Source: Pseudomonas farsensis (GTDB taxonomy: Bacteria > Pseudomonadota > Gammaproteobacteria > Pseudomonadales > Pseudomonadaceae). Taken from it: a stretch of 64,000 bases of DNA. Position 1 is the stretch's first letter. Each line of letters opens with the position of its first letter. The notes under the pieces are model-generated. The model saw only the letters and a list, made by a program, of their open reading frames with translations. It was not told the origin of the DNA and did not search any database. Below, one piece after another: positions 1 through 8,786 of the stretch. The translations under genes were made by a program, and so were the position numbers. The stretch lies in the NCBI RefSeq assembly GCF_014268805.2, contig NZ_JABWRF020000001.1, positions 868,001 through 932,000 of the forward strand, read 5' to 3'.

Positions 1-1148
<1,148 letters not shown>

Positions 1149-1241
1149 GGGCCCCAAGCCAGTGGTTTGCTCCGTGCGCTGCGCAAGCATAGCCGATCAG
1201 CCCCCGCTACTGGCGTAAAGCTGTTCACTTCAGGAGCCTCA

Positions 1242-2129
1242 ATGGAACCCCGCCTCATCGCTTTTCTCGACCGCGCCGAATCGGTACTGGCGCGCCTGGA
1301 GCCTTTGCTGCCTGCGCCACGCCCGCACATCGACTGGTCGCAAACCCTTGCCGCCCGTTGGCAGCGTGATGGCCGCAGCGGTTACCTGCTGCCCCTTGAG
1401 GTCAGCCTGGACATGCGCTTGTCCGACCTGATCGGCGTCGACAAACAGTGCGAACAGCTCGGCCGCAATACCCACCAGTTCATCAACGGCCTGCCGGCCA
1501 ACCACGCGCTGCTGTGGGGCTCGCGTGGTACCGGCAAATCGTCGTTGGTGCGTGCCTTGCTGGCCGAGCACGCCGGCGCCGGCTTGCGCCTGATCGAAAT
1601 CGAGCGCGATCACCTGGCCGACCTGCCGCGGGTGGTCGAGCAACTGCAAAAACTGCCGCAGCGCTTCATTCTGTTTTGCGACGACTTGTCGTTCGAAGCC
1701 GGGGAGGGCGACTACCGCGTGCTCAAGAGCGTGCTCGATGGCTCGCTTGAACAGGCGCCTGATAACGTGCTGCTGTACGCCACCTCCAACCGCCGCCACC
1801 TGGTGCCAGAAAAACAGAGCGACAACGAAAACTGGAAGATGGTCGACGGCGAGCTGCACCCCAATGAAGCGGTAGAAGACAAGATTGCCTTGTCCGACCG
1901 GTTTGGCCTGTGGCTGTCGTTCTACCCGTTCAGCCAAGAACACTTCCTGAATGTTGTCGAGCACTGGATAGGCCAGTTGGCGCGCCCGGCCGGGCTTGCC
2001 TGGGAACGTACCGAAGCACTCGAAATACTCGCCGTGCGCTGGGCTACCGGGCGCGGCAACCGTAATGGCCGCTGTGCCTATCAGTTCGCCCGCTACTGGG
2101 TCGGGCTGCAATTGCTGGAGCAGAAATAA
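1242..2129 (+). CDS. DUF815-family AAA ATPase
   Basis: 295-residue soluble protein starting MEPRLIAFLDR. The ATG at 1242 is chosen because CAGGAG lies 5 bases upstream; a longer reading from 1167 lacks a ribosome site. Walker A is GSRGTGKS at residues 93-100, and the Walker B-like string FILFCDDLSF lies near residue 145. The phrase LYATSNRRHLVPE is characteristic of the DUF815 family of uncharacterised P-loop ATPases. Substrate unknown. Its stop codon is immediately followed by the ATG of the methionine sulfoxide reductase gene, so the two are co-transcribed and probably translationally coupled. Confidence 0.88.
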   Translation: MEPRLIAFLDRAESVLARLEPLLPAPRPHIDWSQTLAARWQRDGRSGYLLPLEVSLDMRLSDLIGVDKQCEQLGRNTHQFINGLPANHALLWGSRGTGKSSLVRALLAEHAGAGLRLIEIERDHLADLPRVVEQLQKLPQRFILFCDDLSFEAGEGDYRVLKSVLDGSLEQAPDNVLLYATSNRRHLVPEKQSDNENWKMVDGELHPNEAVEDKIALSDRFGLWLSFYPFSQEHFLNVVEHWIGQLARPAGLAWERTEALEILAVRWATGRGNRNGRCAYQFARYWVGLQLLEQK

Positions 2130-2612
2130 ATGATCGACCTCAACGCCAGTGGTAAAGGCCTCGATGGCTACGACCTGCTGGCTGCGCAAGTGCAGGCATT
2201 GTTCGCCGATGAGCGCGACTTCATTGCCAATGCCGCGCAGTTTTCAGCTTTTTTGTATAACCAGGTCGACGACCTGAATTGGGCGGGTTTCTACCTGAAC
2301 CGCAACGAACAGTTAGTGCTGGGCCCATTCCAGGGGCAGGTGGCTTGTGTGCGTATTCCGTTCGGCAGGGGCGTATGCGGGGCGGCGGCGGCCACGCGGG
2401 TGACCCAGCGGGTTGAAGATGTGCATGCTTTCCCGGGGCATATCGCCTGTGACAGTGCGTCGAACAGCGAGCTGGTGATCCCGCTGCTGAAGGACGGCCG
2501 CTTGATCGGCGTACTTGACTTGGACAGCCCCAAGGTCGGCCGCTTCAGTGAAGCGGACCAGACAGGGCTGGAGCGTTTGGCGGCGGTCTTTCTGGAATTG
2601 ACCGACTGCTGA
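2130..2612 (+). CDS. msrC: Free methionine-(R)-sulfoxide reductase (GAF domain)
   Basis: 160-residue cytoplasmic single-GAF-domain protein of the fRMsr/YebR family, which reduces free methionine-R-sulfoxide with thioredoxin-type reductants. The three redox cysteines of the family are present: Cys73 (VACVRIP), Cys83 (GVCGAA) and Cys107 (HIACDS). Their spacing (10 and 24) equals that of the E. coli enzyme's Cys84/94/118. The gene abuts the DUF815 ATPase gene with no intergenic base and is followed by a hairpin terminator. Probable role: repair of oxidised free methionine. Confidence 0.9.
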   Translation: MIDLNASGKGLDGYDLLAAQVQALFADERDFIANAAQFSAFLYNQVDDLNWAGFYLNRNEQLVLGPFQGQVACVRIPFGRGVCGAAAATRVTQRVEDVHAFPGHIACDSASNSELVIPLLKDGRLIGVLDLDSPKVGRFSEADQTGLERLAAVFLELTDC

Positions 2613-2619
2613 AATGAAG

Positions 2620-2642
2620 AAGGGGCCGGATAACGGCCCCTT
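2620..2642 (+). terminator. Terminator after msrC
   Basis: Stem GGGGCCG (2622-2628) and CGGCCCC (2634-2640) around a GATAA loop, extended by A-T pairs and followed by a short T-rich run. It sits 8 bases after the msrC stop and fits a rho-independent terminator of the two-gene operon. Confidence 0.75.
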
Positions 2643-2700
2643 ACTTGTATTGCGTTGCCTGCTCTGTGGGAGGCTCTATGGTTTTGTGCAAACCTGTTAT

Positions 2701-2966
2701 GGCCTCATCGCAGGCTGTCGCCAGCTCTCATAGAACAAACGCTAACTGACTGATTTACATCGAAACGTGGGAGCGGGCTTGCCCCGCGATAGCGATAGCA
2801 CTGCCAGCATCGCATCGCGGGGCAAGCCCGCTCCCACGGTGCCCAGTTCTCTGCGCGACAGCGCAGCCCGGAAGGGCTGGGTGATCTCCCACAGGCGTCG
2901 GGCCAAGCACCACTATCGCTGCTGACGCAGTCACTGTGGGAGCTGGCGACAGCCTGCGATGAGGCC
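2701..2966. repeat. Nested pair of REP palindromes
   Basis: Most of the gap 2613-3004 is filled by pseudomonad REP-type sequence. An inner inverted pair (2767-2790 and 2814-2837, core GAGCGGGCTTGCCCCGCGAT) lies inside an outer inverted pair of a different type (2701-2730 and 2936-2966, core GAGCTGGCGACAGCCTGCGA). No coding sequence is seen in this stretch. The outer type recurs at 34.2 kb. Confidence 0.85.
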
Positions 2967-3004
2967 GGTGCAGAATTGCGCTTAGCCGATGTGGCGGGCT
3001 TGAC

Positions 3005-3772
3005 TCAGTCGTAGATAACCCGCTTTTTCCAGGTTTCTTCTTCGTCGGTCTTCAGCCCTTCGGTCAGCGCGTTCTGGTCGTTCTCGGCAGGCTCCATTTG
3101 GTCCAGCACCTGGGCGTTGGAGCGTGCCAGCAGTTTTTCCATGTAGGTCAACTGCTCTTCATACTGCTTGGGCTCGGGTTGCTTGCGCAGGTATTGCACG
3201 CCGCGTTCGAAGGCAAGGCGCGCCTGGCCCGGCTGGTTCTGCTGCAGGGCTTGCTGGCCGAGGTTGTTGAAGAACTCGATATGCAGCAACACCAGGATGT
3301 GGCGGATTTCCTTGACCCAGTACTTGCCCTCGTTGGTGTTCAGGAAGCCCTCCTGGGTGGCGCGCACGATCTGGTTATGCAGCAGTTCGAGCAAAAAGCG
3401 CACATCCTTGGCCTTGACCTCGGTGGTGATCGGCGCCGGTGGGTTGTTGACCGGCAACTTGTCGCCCTTGGCGATCAGGCCGTCGAGTTCGGCGATGCGC
3501 GTTTTCAGGGCTGCACTGTGCTTGTCGATTGCCAGCTGGCGCTGATTGAGGTTCAGCTCCAGGCGCGTCAGCAGCAGCTTGAGGGCGGGGGTCATGAACT
3601 GGCCGGGGAAGGTCTCGCTGATCTCGCCGCAGCGGCGCAGCCGGTCTGCCAGCTCGACCTTCAGGCGTGCCCGTTCGAGCTTGCCGTTTTCGACCATGTT
3701 GTTGAGGTAGCCGATCACGATCAGCAATGCGATACCCGCAACGACAAGCAGGGTGATCAGTAGTGGTGTCAC
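3005..3772 (-). CDS. Conserved Pseudomonas membrane-anchored protein, function unknown
   Basis: 255 residues when started at the GTG at 3772. This start puts GAGG 8 bases upstream and the first residue directly before a membrane helix (TPLLITLLVVAGIALLIVIG, about residues 2-21); the longer reading to 3904 adds an unlikely basic leader. After the helix the protein is charged and largely helical (LERARLKVELADRLRRC; LNLNQRQLAIDKHSAALK), with a later tetratricopeptide-like stretch (NLGQQALQQNQPGQARLAFE). Predicted to be anchored in the inner membrane with a cytoplasmic coiled-coil-like body. Similar proteins occur across Pseudomonas, but I know no function. Confidence 0.75.
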   Translation of the reverse strand: MTPLLITLLVVAGIALLIVIGYLNNMVENGKLERARLKVELADRLRRCGEISETFPGQFMTPALKLLLTRLELNLNQRQLAIDKHSAALKTRIAELDGLIAKGDKLPVNNPPAPITTEVKAKDVRFLLELLHNQIVRATQEGFLNTNEGKYWVKEIRHILVLLHIEFFNNLGQQALQQNQPGQARLAFERGVQYLRKQPEPKQYEEQLTYMEKLLARSNAQVLDQMEPAENDQNALTEGLKTDEEETWKKRVIYD

Positions 3773-4041
3773 CGTTAACGCCTCATCATGAAAAAGTTTT
3801 GCACCTGGCAAGAGTGTAGTGAGTTCGCCGGGGGGCGAACAGTGCTGCCCAGCGGATCGTGCCTTGCCTTTTATACGTATCGGCAATGGCTGGCCGATCT
3901 GCAACTATGATTCGGTGCTGGCACATTGCCGTGAGCTTGCCGAGGCGGCGCCAGAAAAGCAACGTCAAACCCCGGACGCATGCTCTACCCGCCATCTGTC
4001 GAACGGGAAGTCATTGATTTAAATAAATTTTGATAAAGGGC

Positions 4042-4070
4042 TTGACGCTTTGTCGAGCCATCCATAGAAT
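4042..4070 (+). promoter_or_regulatory. Sigma-70 promoter of the tRNA operon
   Basis: TTGACG (4042-4047), a 17-base spacer, and TAGAAT (4065-4070), followed by a GC-rich GCGCGCC discriminator (4071-4077). GC-rich discriminators are typical of stringently controlled stable-RNA promoters. The first tRNA begins about 55 bases downstream of the expected start. The gap 3773-4131 holds this promoter and AT-rich upstream sequence (4015-4035), possibly an UP element; no gene is seen there. Confidence 0.8.
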
Positions 4071-4131
4071 GCGCGCCACTTGCAGCGTAAAGCACACAGC
4101 CGAACGCTTCAGGTAGTGAATGTTGTAGCGT

Positions 4132-4207
4132 GTCCCCTTCGTCTAGTGGCCTAGGACACCGCCCTTTCACGGCGGTAACAGGGGTTCGAGTCCCCTAGGG
4201 GACGCCA
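4132..4207 (+). tRNA. tRNA-Glu (TTC)
   Basis: 76 bases including encoded CCA. Acceptor GTCCCCT pairs with AGGGGAC. The anticodon loop reads CTTTCAC with anticodon TTC, and the T loop is GTTCGAGTC. First of five tRNAs. Confidence 0.97.
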
Positions 4208-4209
4208 TT

Positions 4210-4285
<76 letters not shown>

Positions 4286-4377
4286 GTTTCTCCGGCACTG
4301 CTTCGGCAGGGCAGGAAAAGAAAATCCAGGCTGAATCGTGAGGTTCATAACTTGGTACGCTACCAAGCGTCGGGTAT

Positions 4378-4453
4378 GTCCCCTTCGTCTAGTGGCCTAG
4401 GACACCGCCCTTTCACGGCGGTAACAGGGGTTCGAGTCCCCTAGGGGACGCCA
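4378..4453 (+). tRNA. tRNA-Glu (TTC), copy 2
   Basis: Same 76-base sequence as the copy at 4132, by eye without difference. It forms a Glu-Gly pair with the next tRNA, suggesting tandem duplication of the pair. Confidence 0.97.
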
Positions 4454-4457
4454 TATT

Positions 4458-4533
<76 letters not shown>

Positions 4534-4614
4534 GTTACACGGTTATCGCCTTTGGCGGTACAGGTGGTGAAGGCCTTACGGCGCTTCACGCCCAATGCAG
4601 CAACGCTTCATCTT

Positions 4615-4690
<76 letters not shown>

Positions 4691-4700
4691 AACATAGAAA

Positions 4701-4729
4701 ACGCCACTCTTCGAGTGGCGTTTTTTTTT
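4701..4729 (+). terminator. Terminator of the tRNA operon
   Basis: Perfect stem ACGCCACTC / GAGTGGCGT with a TTC loop, followed by an uninterrupted run of T. Strong rho-independent terminator. Confidence 0.95.
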
Positions 4730-4816
4730 GCCGTTCGAAAAGTGCCTGCCTGCACTGTTAGCGGATTTGCGCCGGTTGGCGCCGGGCTTATTCGACGCTG
4801 CGGTAATAGAGCACTT

Positions 4817-4856
4817 GCGCCCTGGCATCTGGAAGGTTTTTCAGATGCCAGGGCGC
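4817..4856 (-). terminator. Hairpin after the fimbrial adhesin gene
   Basis: Fifteen-base perfect inverted repeat (4817-4831 and 4842-4856, core GCCCTGGCATCTG) just past the stop of the adhesin gene on the minus strand. It lacks a clear T tract, so it is either a terminator or an mRNA 3'-end stabiliser for the usher-adhesin transcript. Confidence 0.6.
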
Positions 4857-4861
4857 CCAGC

Positions 4862-5944
4862 TTACTGGTAGCTGACAGTGAAATTCAGCGCACCTTCGGC
4901 AAGGCCAGGGGTTACCTTGGCCGCCGTCTGGTAGAAGCGCGCCTGGAAGTCCAGCTGGGTGATGCCGATGTTCAGCCGCTTGACCGGCACCTCTTGTTCC
5001 AGAGGCATGGGCGTGCCGTCGGCCCGCTGCATCTGTATACCAATACCGGTGGCCGTGGAGTTGCTGGTCAGGCTGAACACCCCGAGGGCTCGGTCCACGG
5101 GTGCCGAACCGCGGATGCCGTCGAGGCGGATGTAGGCCGTGGCGGCGCTGGCGTTGCTGTCGTCCTGGCAGTCATTCAGGCGGATGTGGAATGGCACCGT
5201 GCGGGCGTTGCCGGGTGGCGCGGGGAAGTCGGTCAGGCTGTAGTCGCCCAGTTGCACCGGGTCGGCACTCACCGCATCGGCACGCAGACTGCACTGGGCA
5301 TGATTGACCGTGGTCTTGAGCCGGAAGTCCAGTACCTTGCCCATCTGGTCAAGGATGCCATGGAAGAGTTCTTCGTCGATGGTTTGTGGGCCCGGAGCGA
5401 TCGGGCCGGTCTTGACCAAGGTGAGCTTGACACGCATGTCCCCCATTTGCGTGGCGAACACGGTCTGCCTGCGCAAACCGCCGCGATACGGGATTGCCGT
5501 CAGGGTGCCAGGGTCGGCAATGAAGCGGTTGCTGTTAGCCACCAATGCCCCGTCGTAGGGGGTACCTAGCGCGATGGTGACCCCGATACCGGGTACGCGG
5601 GTCTGCAGAATTGGGTATTGCATGCTGCGGTTGCGCGTCGCGGGGAGTGAATGCAGCACCATAGGCGCTGTGTTGATCAGTTCTGCCCGGACTTCACGTA
5701 TTGCCTCGTAGAAACAGTTCGCCTTGTTGGGGCTGGAGACCGCTTTCTCGACCGATGCGATTTCCTGGCCGTCGGGCAGGTCGCGGGGCATCCACAGGGT
5801 GCCCATGTCCATGGCGAAACTGATCTGCCCTGAGTGCCCTGACTGAAACTCGCAATGGGCTTGAGCGTGGGGTGTGAGGGCAAGCAGCAGGGCCCCGGCA
5901 GCCAGTGCCGCACGGCACATACTGGGGTGGAAATAACAGGGCAT
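4862..5944 (-). CDS. Fimbrial tip adhesin / minor pilin
   Basis: 360-residue exported protein. The ATG at 5944 gives MPCYFHPSMCRAALAAG, with a hydrophobic signal peptide ending HAQA before HCEF. The C-terminal third (from about LDFRLKTTVNHAQCSL) looks like a fimbrial pilin domain with a cysteine pair and ends ALNFTVSYQ, the donor-strand-type aromatic C-terminus. The N-terminal part is then a probable receptor-binding domain, as in two-domain FimH-type adhesins. It is last in the usher-adhesin unit, 43 bases after the usher stop. Binding target unknown. The pilin and chaperone genes it should need lie 21 kb away, on the same strand. Confidence 0.8.
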   Translation of the reverse strand: MPCYFHPSMCRAALAAGALLLALTPHAQAHCEFQSGHSGQISFAMDMGTLWMPRDLPDGQEIASVEKAVSSPNKANCFYEAIREVRAELINTAPMVLHSLPATRNRSMQYPILQTRVPGIGVTIALGTPYDGALVANSNRFIADPGTLTAIPYRGGLRRQTVFATQMGDMRVKLTLVKTGPIAPGPQTIDEELFHGILDQMGKVLDFRLKTTVNHAQCSLRADAVSADPVQLGDYSLTDFPAPPGNARTVPFHIRLNDCQDDSNASAATAYIRLDGIRGSAPVDRALGVFSLTSNSTATGIGIQMQRADGTPMPLEQEVPVKRLNIGITQLDFQARFYQTAAKVTPGLAEGALNFTVSYQ

Positions 5945-5987
5945 CGCAGAAATATCCAGGCAAAGGCCCGCATGGCGGGCGTGATGG

Positions 5988-8504
5988 TCATCGGGGTTGG
6001 CAATGCAGGGTCTGCAGGTGGTAACCGCCGTCCTGGCGCATGTGGGCAACATCAATGTCGAACGCACATTGCTGGGGCCGTTGGTCGTGCCAGTCCACCC
6101 GCAGGGCTTGCTCTGAGGCGTCGATGGCGACCAGTGCCTGGCCCGCCTGGCCGACCACGGCAAGGGTCTGGCCCTGTTCATCCTTGACCGTGGCGCCGAA
6201 CGGCAGGGGCCGGCCATCAGCCTGCATCAGGGTCAGCACCAGGCGCGTGACCTTGCGTGCCGCGAAGGTGGCCTTGACGATGGCGCCGCGCAGCGGCACT
6301 AGCTGCAACGTGCCGGTTTCGATCAGGGCATCGGGGCCAAGGTCGTCGGTGTCGAGGATCAGGGTGTTGTTGCGGTAGGGGCGCAGGTAAGGCACTAGCA
6401 GGTAACCCTGAGCGTTGGTGCGAGCTTTGCCAGCGTTCTGTACGCCCACACCCTCGACCCCGGGCACATGCACCAGCGCCGCGGTTTCACCAAGGTAGTT
6501 GCCCAGCGTCAGGCCCTGGCTGTGGGCCAGCAGCGTGCCGCTGGCGTTGAGCGAGACGCTGCGAAAATCGGCGCCCTGTGTGTAGCCGGCGCCCAGGCTG
6601 GCCAGTTCGCCCTGATAGCCTAACGACACGGCGCCGCTGGTGCGCCGCTGCTGGTCGCGGTTGGCCGAAACACGGTAGTTCAAACGGTTGTCCAGCAAAT
6701 CGCCGCCCAGGCTCGCACGCTGGCTGGAGGCGCCGTTGGAATGCTGCATATCGAAGGTGGCAGTGCGGTAGCGTGGCGAGTCCAGGGGCAGCGACAGGCT
6801 CACCCCGAAAACCCGGCTTGGCCCTTGCTGGCTACTCAGCGCCTGAGAGGCGAACAGGTTGACACCCAACTGGCCGAAACGGGTGTTGTACTGAGCCTGG
6901 TACTGGCGTCGCTGGTAGCTGCTGTTCCAGTAGTCGTCTTGGGTCAGGGTCAGGCTCAGCGAACCGCTGCCAGTGAAGTTCTGGTACACCGAGGCCTCCA
7001 GGCGGCTGCGGCGGTTGCCCATGAAACCGCTGGCATCGTGGCGTTGCTGGATCACCTCGTCGAAGTCGCGGTAGCCCTCGGTGGAATAGCGGTAGCCGGC
7101 AAAGCGCAGGCTGGTGTTGCTGCTGAAACTCTTGCCATAGCGGGCGGCGAAGCTGTTGCCTGTCACCTTGCCATGGCGCTCGCCCAGGTCACTGCGAGCA
7201 TGGGTGATGTCGAACGACACGCCACCAAGGCTACCAAGGTCGCGGCCGATACCGATGGCGCCGGCCTGGTAATGGTCGCTGCCCATCAGGCCGCCGTACA
7301 GGGTGGTACTCCAGCCCCCGCCACGGGCCAGGGTGGCCTGCCAGAAGTCGGGGCTGGCGAGTTGTTCGGCGCCCTTGTAGCGACCATAGCTTGCGTTGTA
7401 GCGCCACACCCCTTCGCGCAGCAGGTTGCCGAGCGAGGCGTAGGGTTGGATGAAGCGCCGTACCTGACCGTCGGCTTCGGTCAGGACGATTTCAAGCTCG
7501 CCGTGGCCGGCACCTAGGTTCAGGTCGTCGATTTCGTAAGGGCCGGGGGCAACATAGGTGGCGTAGATGGGGTAGCCGTTGTGCAGTACCTCAAGCTTCG
7601 CCCGGGTCTGCGCCACGCCGCGCACCACCGGGGCGTAACTTTGCAAGGTGTCGGGCAGCATGTCGTGCTCGGAAGCCAGCAGGGCGCCGGTGAACGGCAG
7701 GCTGCGGAACACTTCGCCATCGCTGAAGGTTTCGCCAAGGGTCAGGCTTGCGCGCAACCCGGGCAGGTCGCGCCGAGCGTACGTGTTGCTGCGGGTCCAA
7801 CGGCGCTCGCCTTGCAGGCCCTGGCGCAGGGCCTGGGAGCTACGCAGTTGCCAGGCGCCGAGGTTGATGCCGCTGTTCAGGTACAGGTCCTGGCTGCTAC
7901 GGCTGCTGTTCTGCCGGCTGCTGTGCTGGGCGTTGGCCTGATAGTTGATGAAGGCTGCGTTGATGCCCGGGTCCCACTGCTCGATCGGCACGCTGCCTGC
8001 GAGGTCGCGGCGCAGGGCGATTTGCGGAATCGACAGGCTCAGCCGCAGTTGCGCGGGGTCGAGTTGCGCTTGTGCCTGGGGTACCAGGTTTGGCAGGTCT
8101 ACGCAGCGGGTGTCGTCCGGCAGCGGTTCGCGCAGGGCCTGTTCGCGCAGGCCCAGCACGCGTAGAAGGTCGGCGGTCAGGCAGGCTTGCAGGCCGCTGC
8201 CCTGGGGGGCACGGAGCAGCGCCAGCTCATAGGAACCGGCGGTAACGAGGTTGACCACCACTTCCACCTGGTAGCGCCCTGGCGCCAGTGGCGCGTTGGC
8301 AGCCAGGCCTTGCAGTGCCTGATGCCCGGCATCAATGGGCTGGCCGGCGGACTGACGCATGAATGCTGCATCGAACAGGGGGGATTGGGGGGCGGCCTGT
8401 ACGGCGCTGGTTGCTGCGAGCAGCAGTGTGCTGCCGACCATTGGCATCAGCGCGTTAAAACGCGGGCACAGCTGCAGCGGCCTGCGTCGTTCAAACTGTG
8501 GCAT
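5988..8504 (-). CDS. Fimbrial outer-membrane usher (FimD/PapC family)
   Basis: 838 residues, normal for ushers. The ATG at 8504 has AGGA about 9 bases upstream. A signal peptide (LLLAATSAVQAAP) is followed by the usher N-domain, then a long beta-barrel rich in repeated YR/GYRYS strands with the plug domain, and C-terminal domains ending with a cysteine-containing tail (QCAFDIDVAHM...LHCQPR). Role: outer-membrane pore that assembles and secretes chaperone-bound pilins. Its own upstream region (8505-8786) carries the palindromic motif seen near the pilin and autotransporter genes. It is separated from the pilin-chaperone pair by the Rhs island. Confidence 0.93.
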   Translation of the reverse strand: MPQFERRRPLQLCPRFNALMPMVGSTLLLAATSAVQAAPQSPLFDAAFMRQSAGQPIDAGHQALQGLAANAPLAPGRYQVEVVVNLVTAGSYELALLRAPQGSGLQACLTADLLRVLGLREQALREPLPDDTRCVDLPNLVPQAQAQLDPAQLRLSLSIPQIALRRDLAGSVPIEQWDPGINAAFINYQANAQHSSRQNSSRSSQDLYLNSGINLGAWQLRSSQALRQGLQGERRWTRSNTYARRDLPGLRASLTLGETFSDGEVFRSLPFTGALLASEHDMLPDTLQSYAPVVRGVAQTRAKLEVLHNGYPIYATYVAPGPYEIDDLNLGAGHGELEIVLTEADGQVRRFIQPYASLGNLLREGVWRYNASYGRYKGAEQLASPDFWQATLARGGGWSTTLYGGLMGSDHYQAGAIGIGRDLGSLGGVSFDITHARSDLGERHGKVTGNSFAARYGKSFSSNTSLRFAGYRYSTEGYRDFDEVIQQRHDASGFMGNRRSRLEASVYQNFTGSGSLSLTLTQDDYWNSSYQRRQYQAQYNTRFGQLGVNLFASQALSSQQGPSRVFGVSLSLPLDSPRYRTATFDMQHSNGASSQRASLGGDLLDNRLNYRVSANRDQQRRTSGAVSLGYQGELASLGAGYTQGADFRSVSLNASGTLLAHSQGLTLGNYLGETAALVHVPGVEGVGVQNAGKARTNAQGYLLVPYLRPYRNNTLILDTDDLGPDALIETGTLQLVPLRGAIVKATFAARKVTRLVLTLMQADGRPLPFGATVKDEQGQTLAVVGQAGQALVAIDASEQALRVDWHDQRPQQCAFDIDVAHMRQDGGYHLQTLHCQPR

Positions 8505-8630
8505 TGGACATCCTGGTGGGTGTTGTCCGCTGCCAACAGAAGGCGACCGGCGGACGGAGTAGTTGCGAGGAGTGGACGTTGCCGGGCACTTCAGAAAGGT
8601 TGAAATGAGGGCACGAATCGAGGCGCTAGC

Positions 8631-8672
8631 GTAGGAGAAGGGGGTAGGGCTGGATGTAGGAGGATTCTTTCC
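8631..8672. promoter_or_regulatory. Candidate regulator site upstream of the usher
   Basis: TGTAGGAGGATTCTTTCC (8655-8672) with a second GTAGGA at 8631, about 150-170 bases upstream of the usher start. It resembles the cleaner palindrome at 25677-25694. The gap 8505-8786 otherwise holds only this and the hairpin at 8732-8760. Confidence 0.4.
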
Positions 8673-8731
8673 CGTGGTCGGAAGAAATCATCGGTGCGAG
8701 CAGCGAGGTTAAGCGGGCAGGCTAGAGGGCT

Positions 8732-8760
8732 GGCACAACGCCCAAGGAGGGCGTCGTGCC
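8732..8760 (-). terminator. Hairpin after the rhs gene
   Basis: Stem GGCACAACGCCC / GGGCGTCGTGCC with one mismatch and an AAGGA loop, 27 bases past the stop of the minus-strand Rhs gene. No T run follows, so termination is uncertain. Confidence 0.45.
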
Positions 8761-8786
8761 AAGCTTCGGTAGGTTTAGTTGAGTGG

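Noticed and set aside
2701..2966. Repeats as a mini-CRISPR or IS end
   Set aside because: Palindromic REP type with copies elsewhere in the window and no transposase or target duplication.
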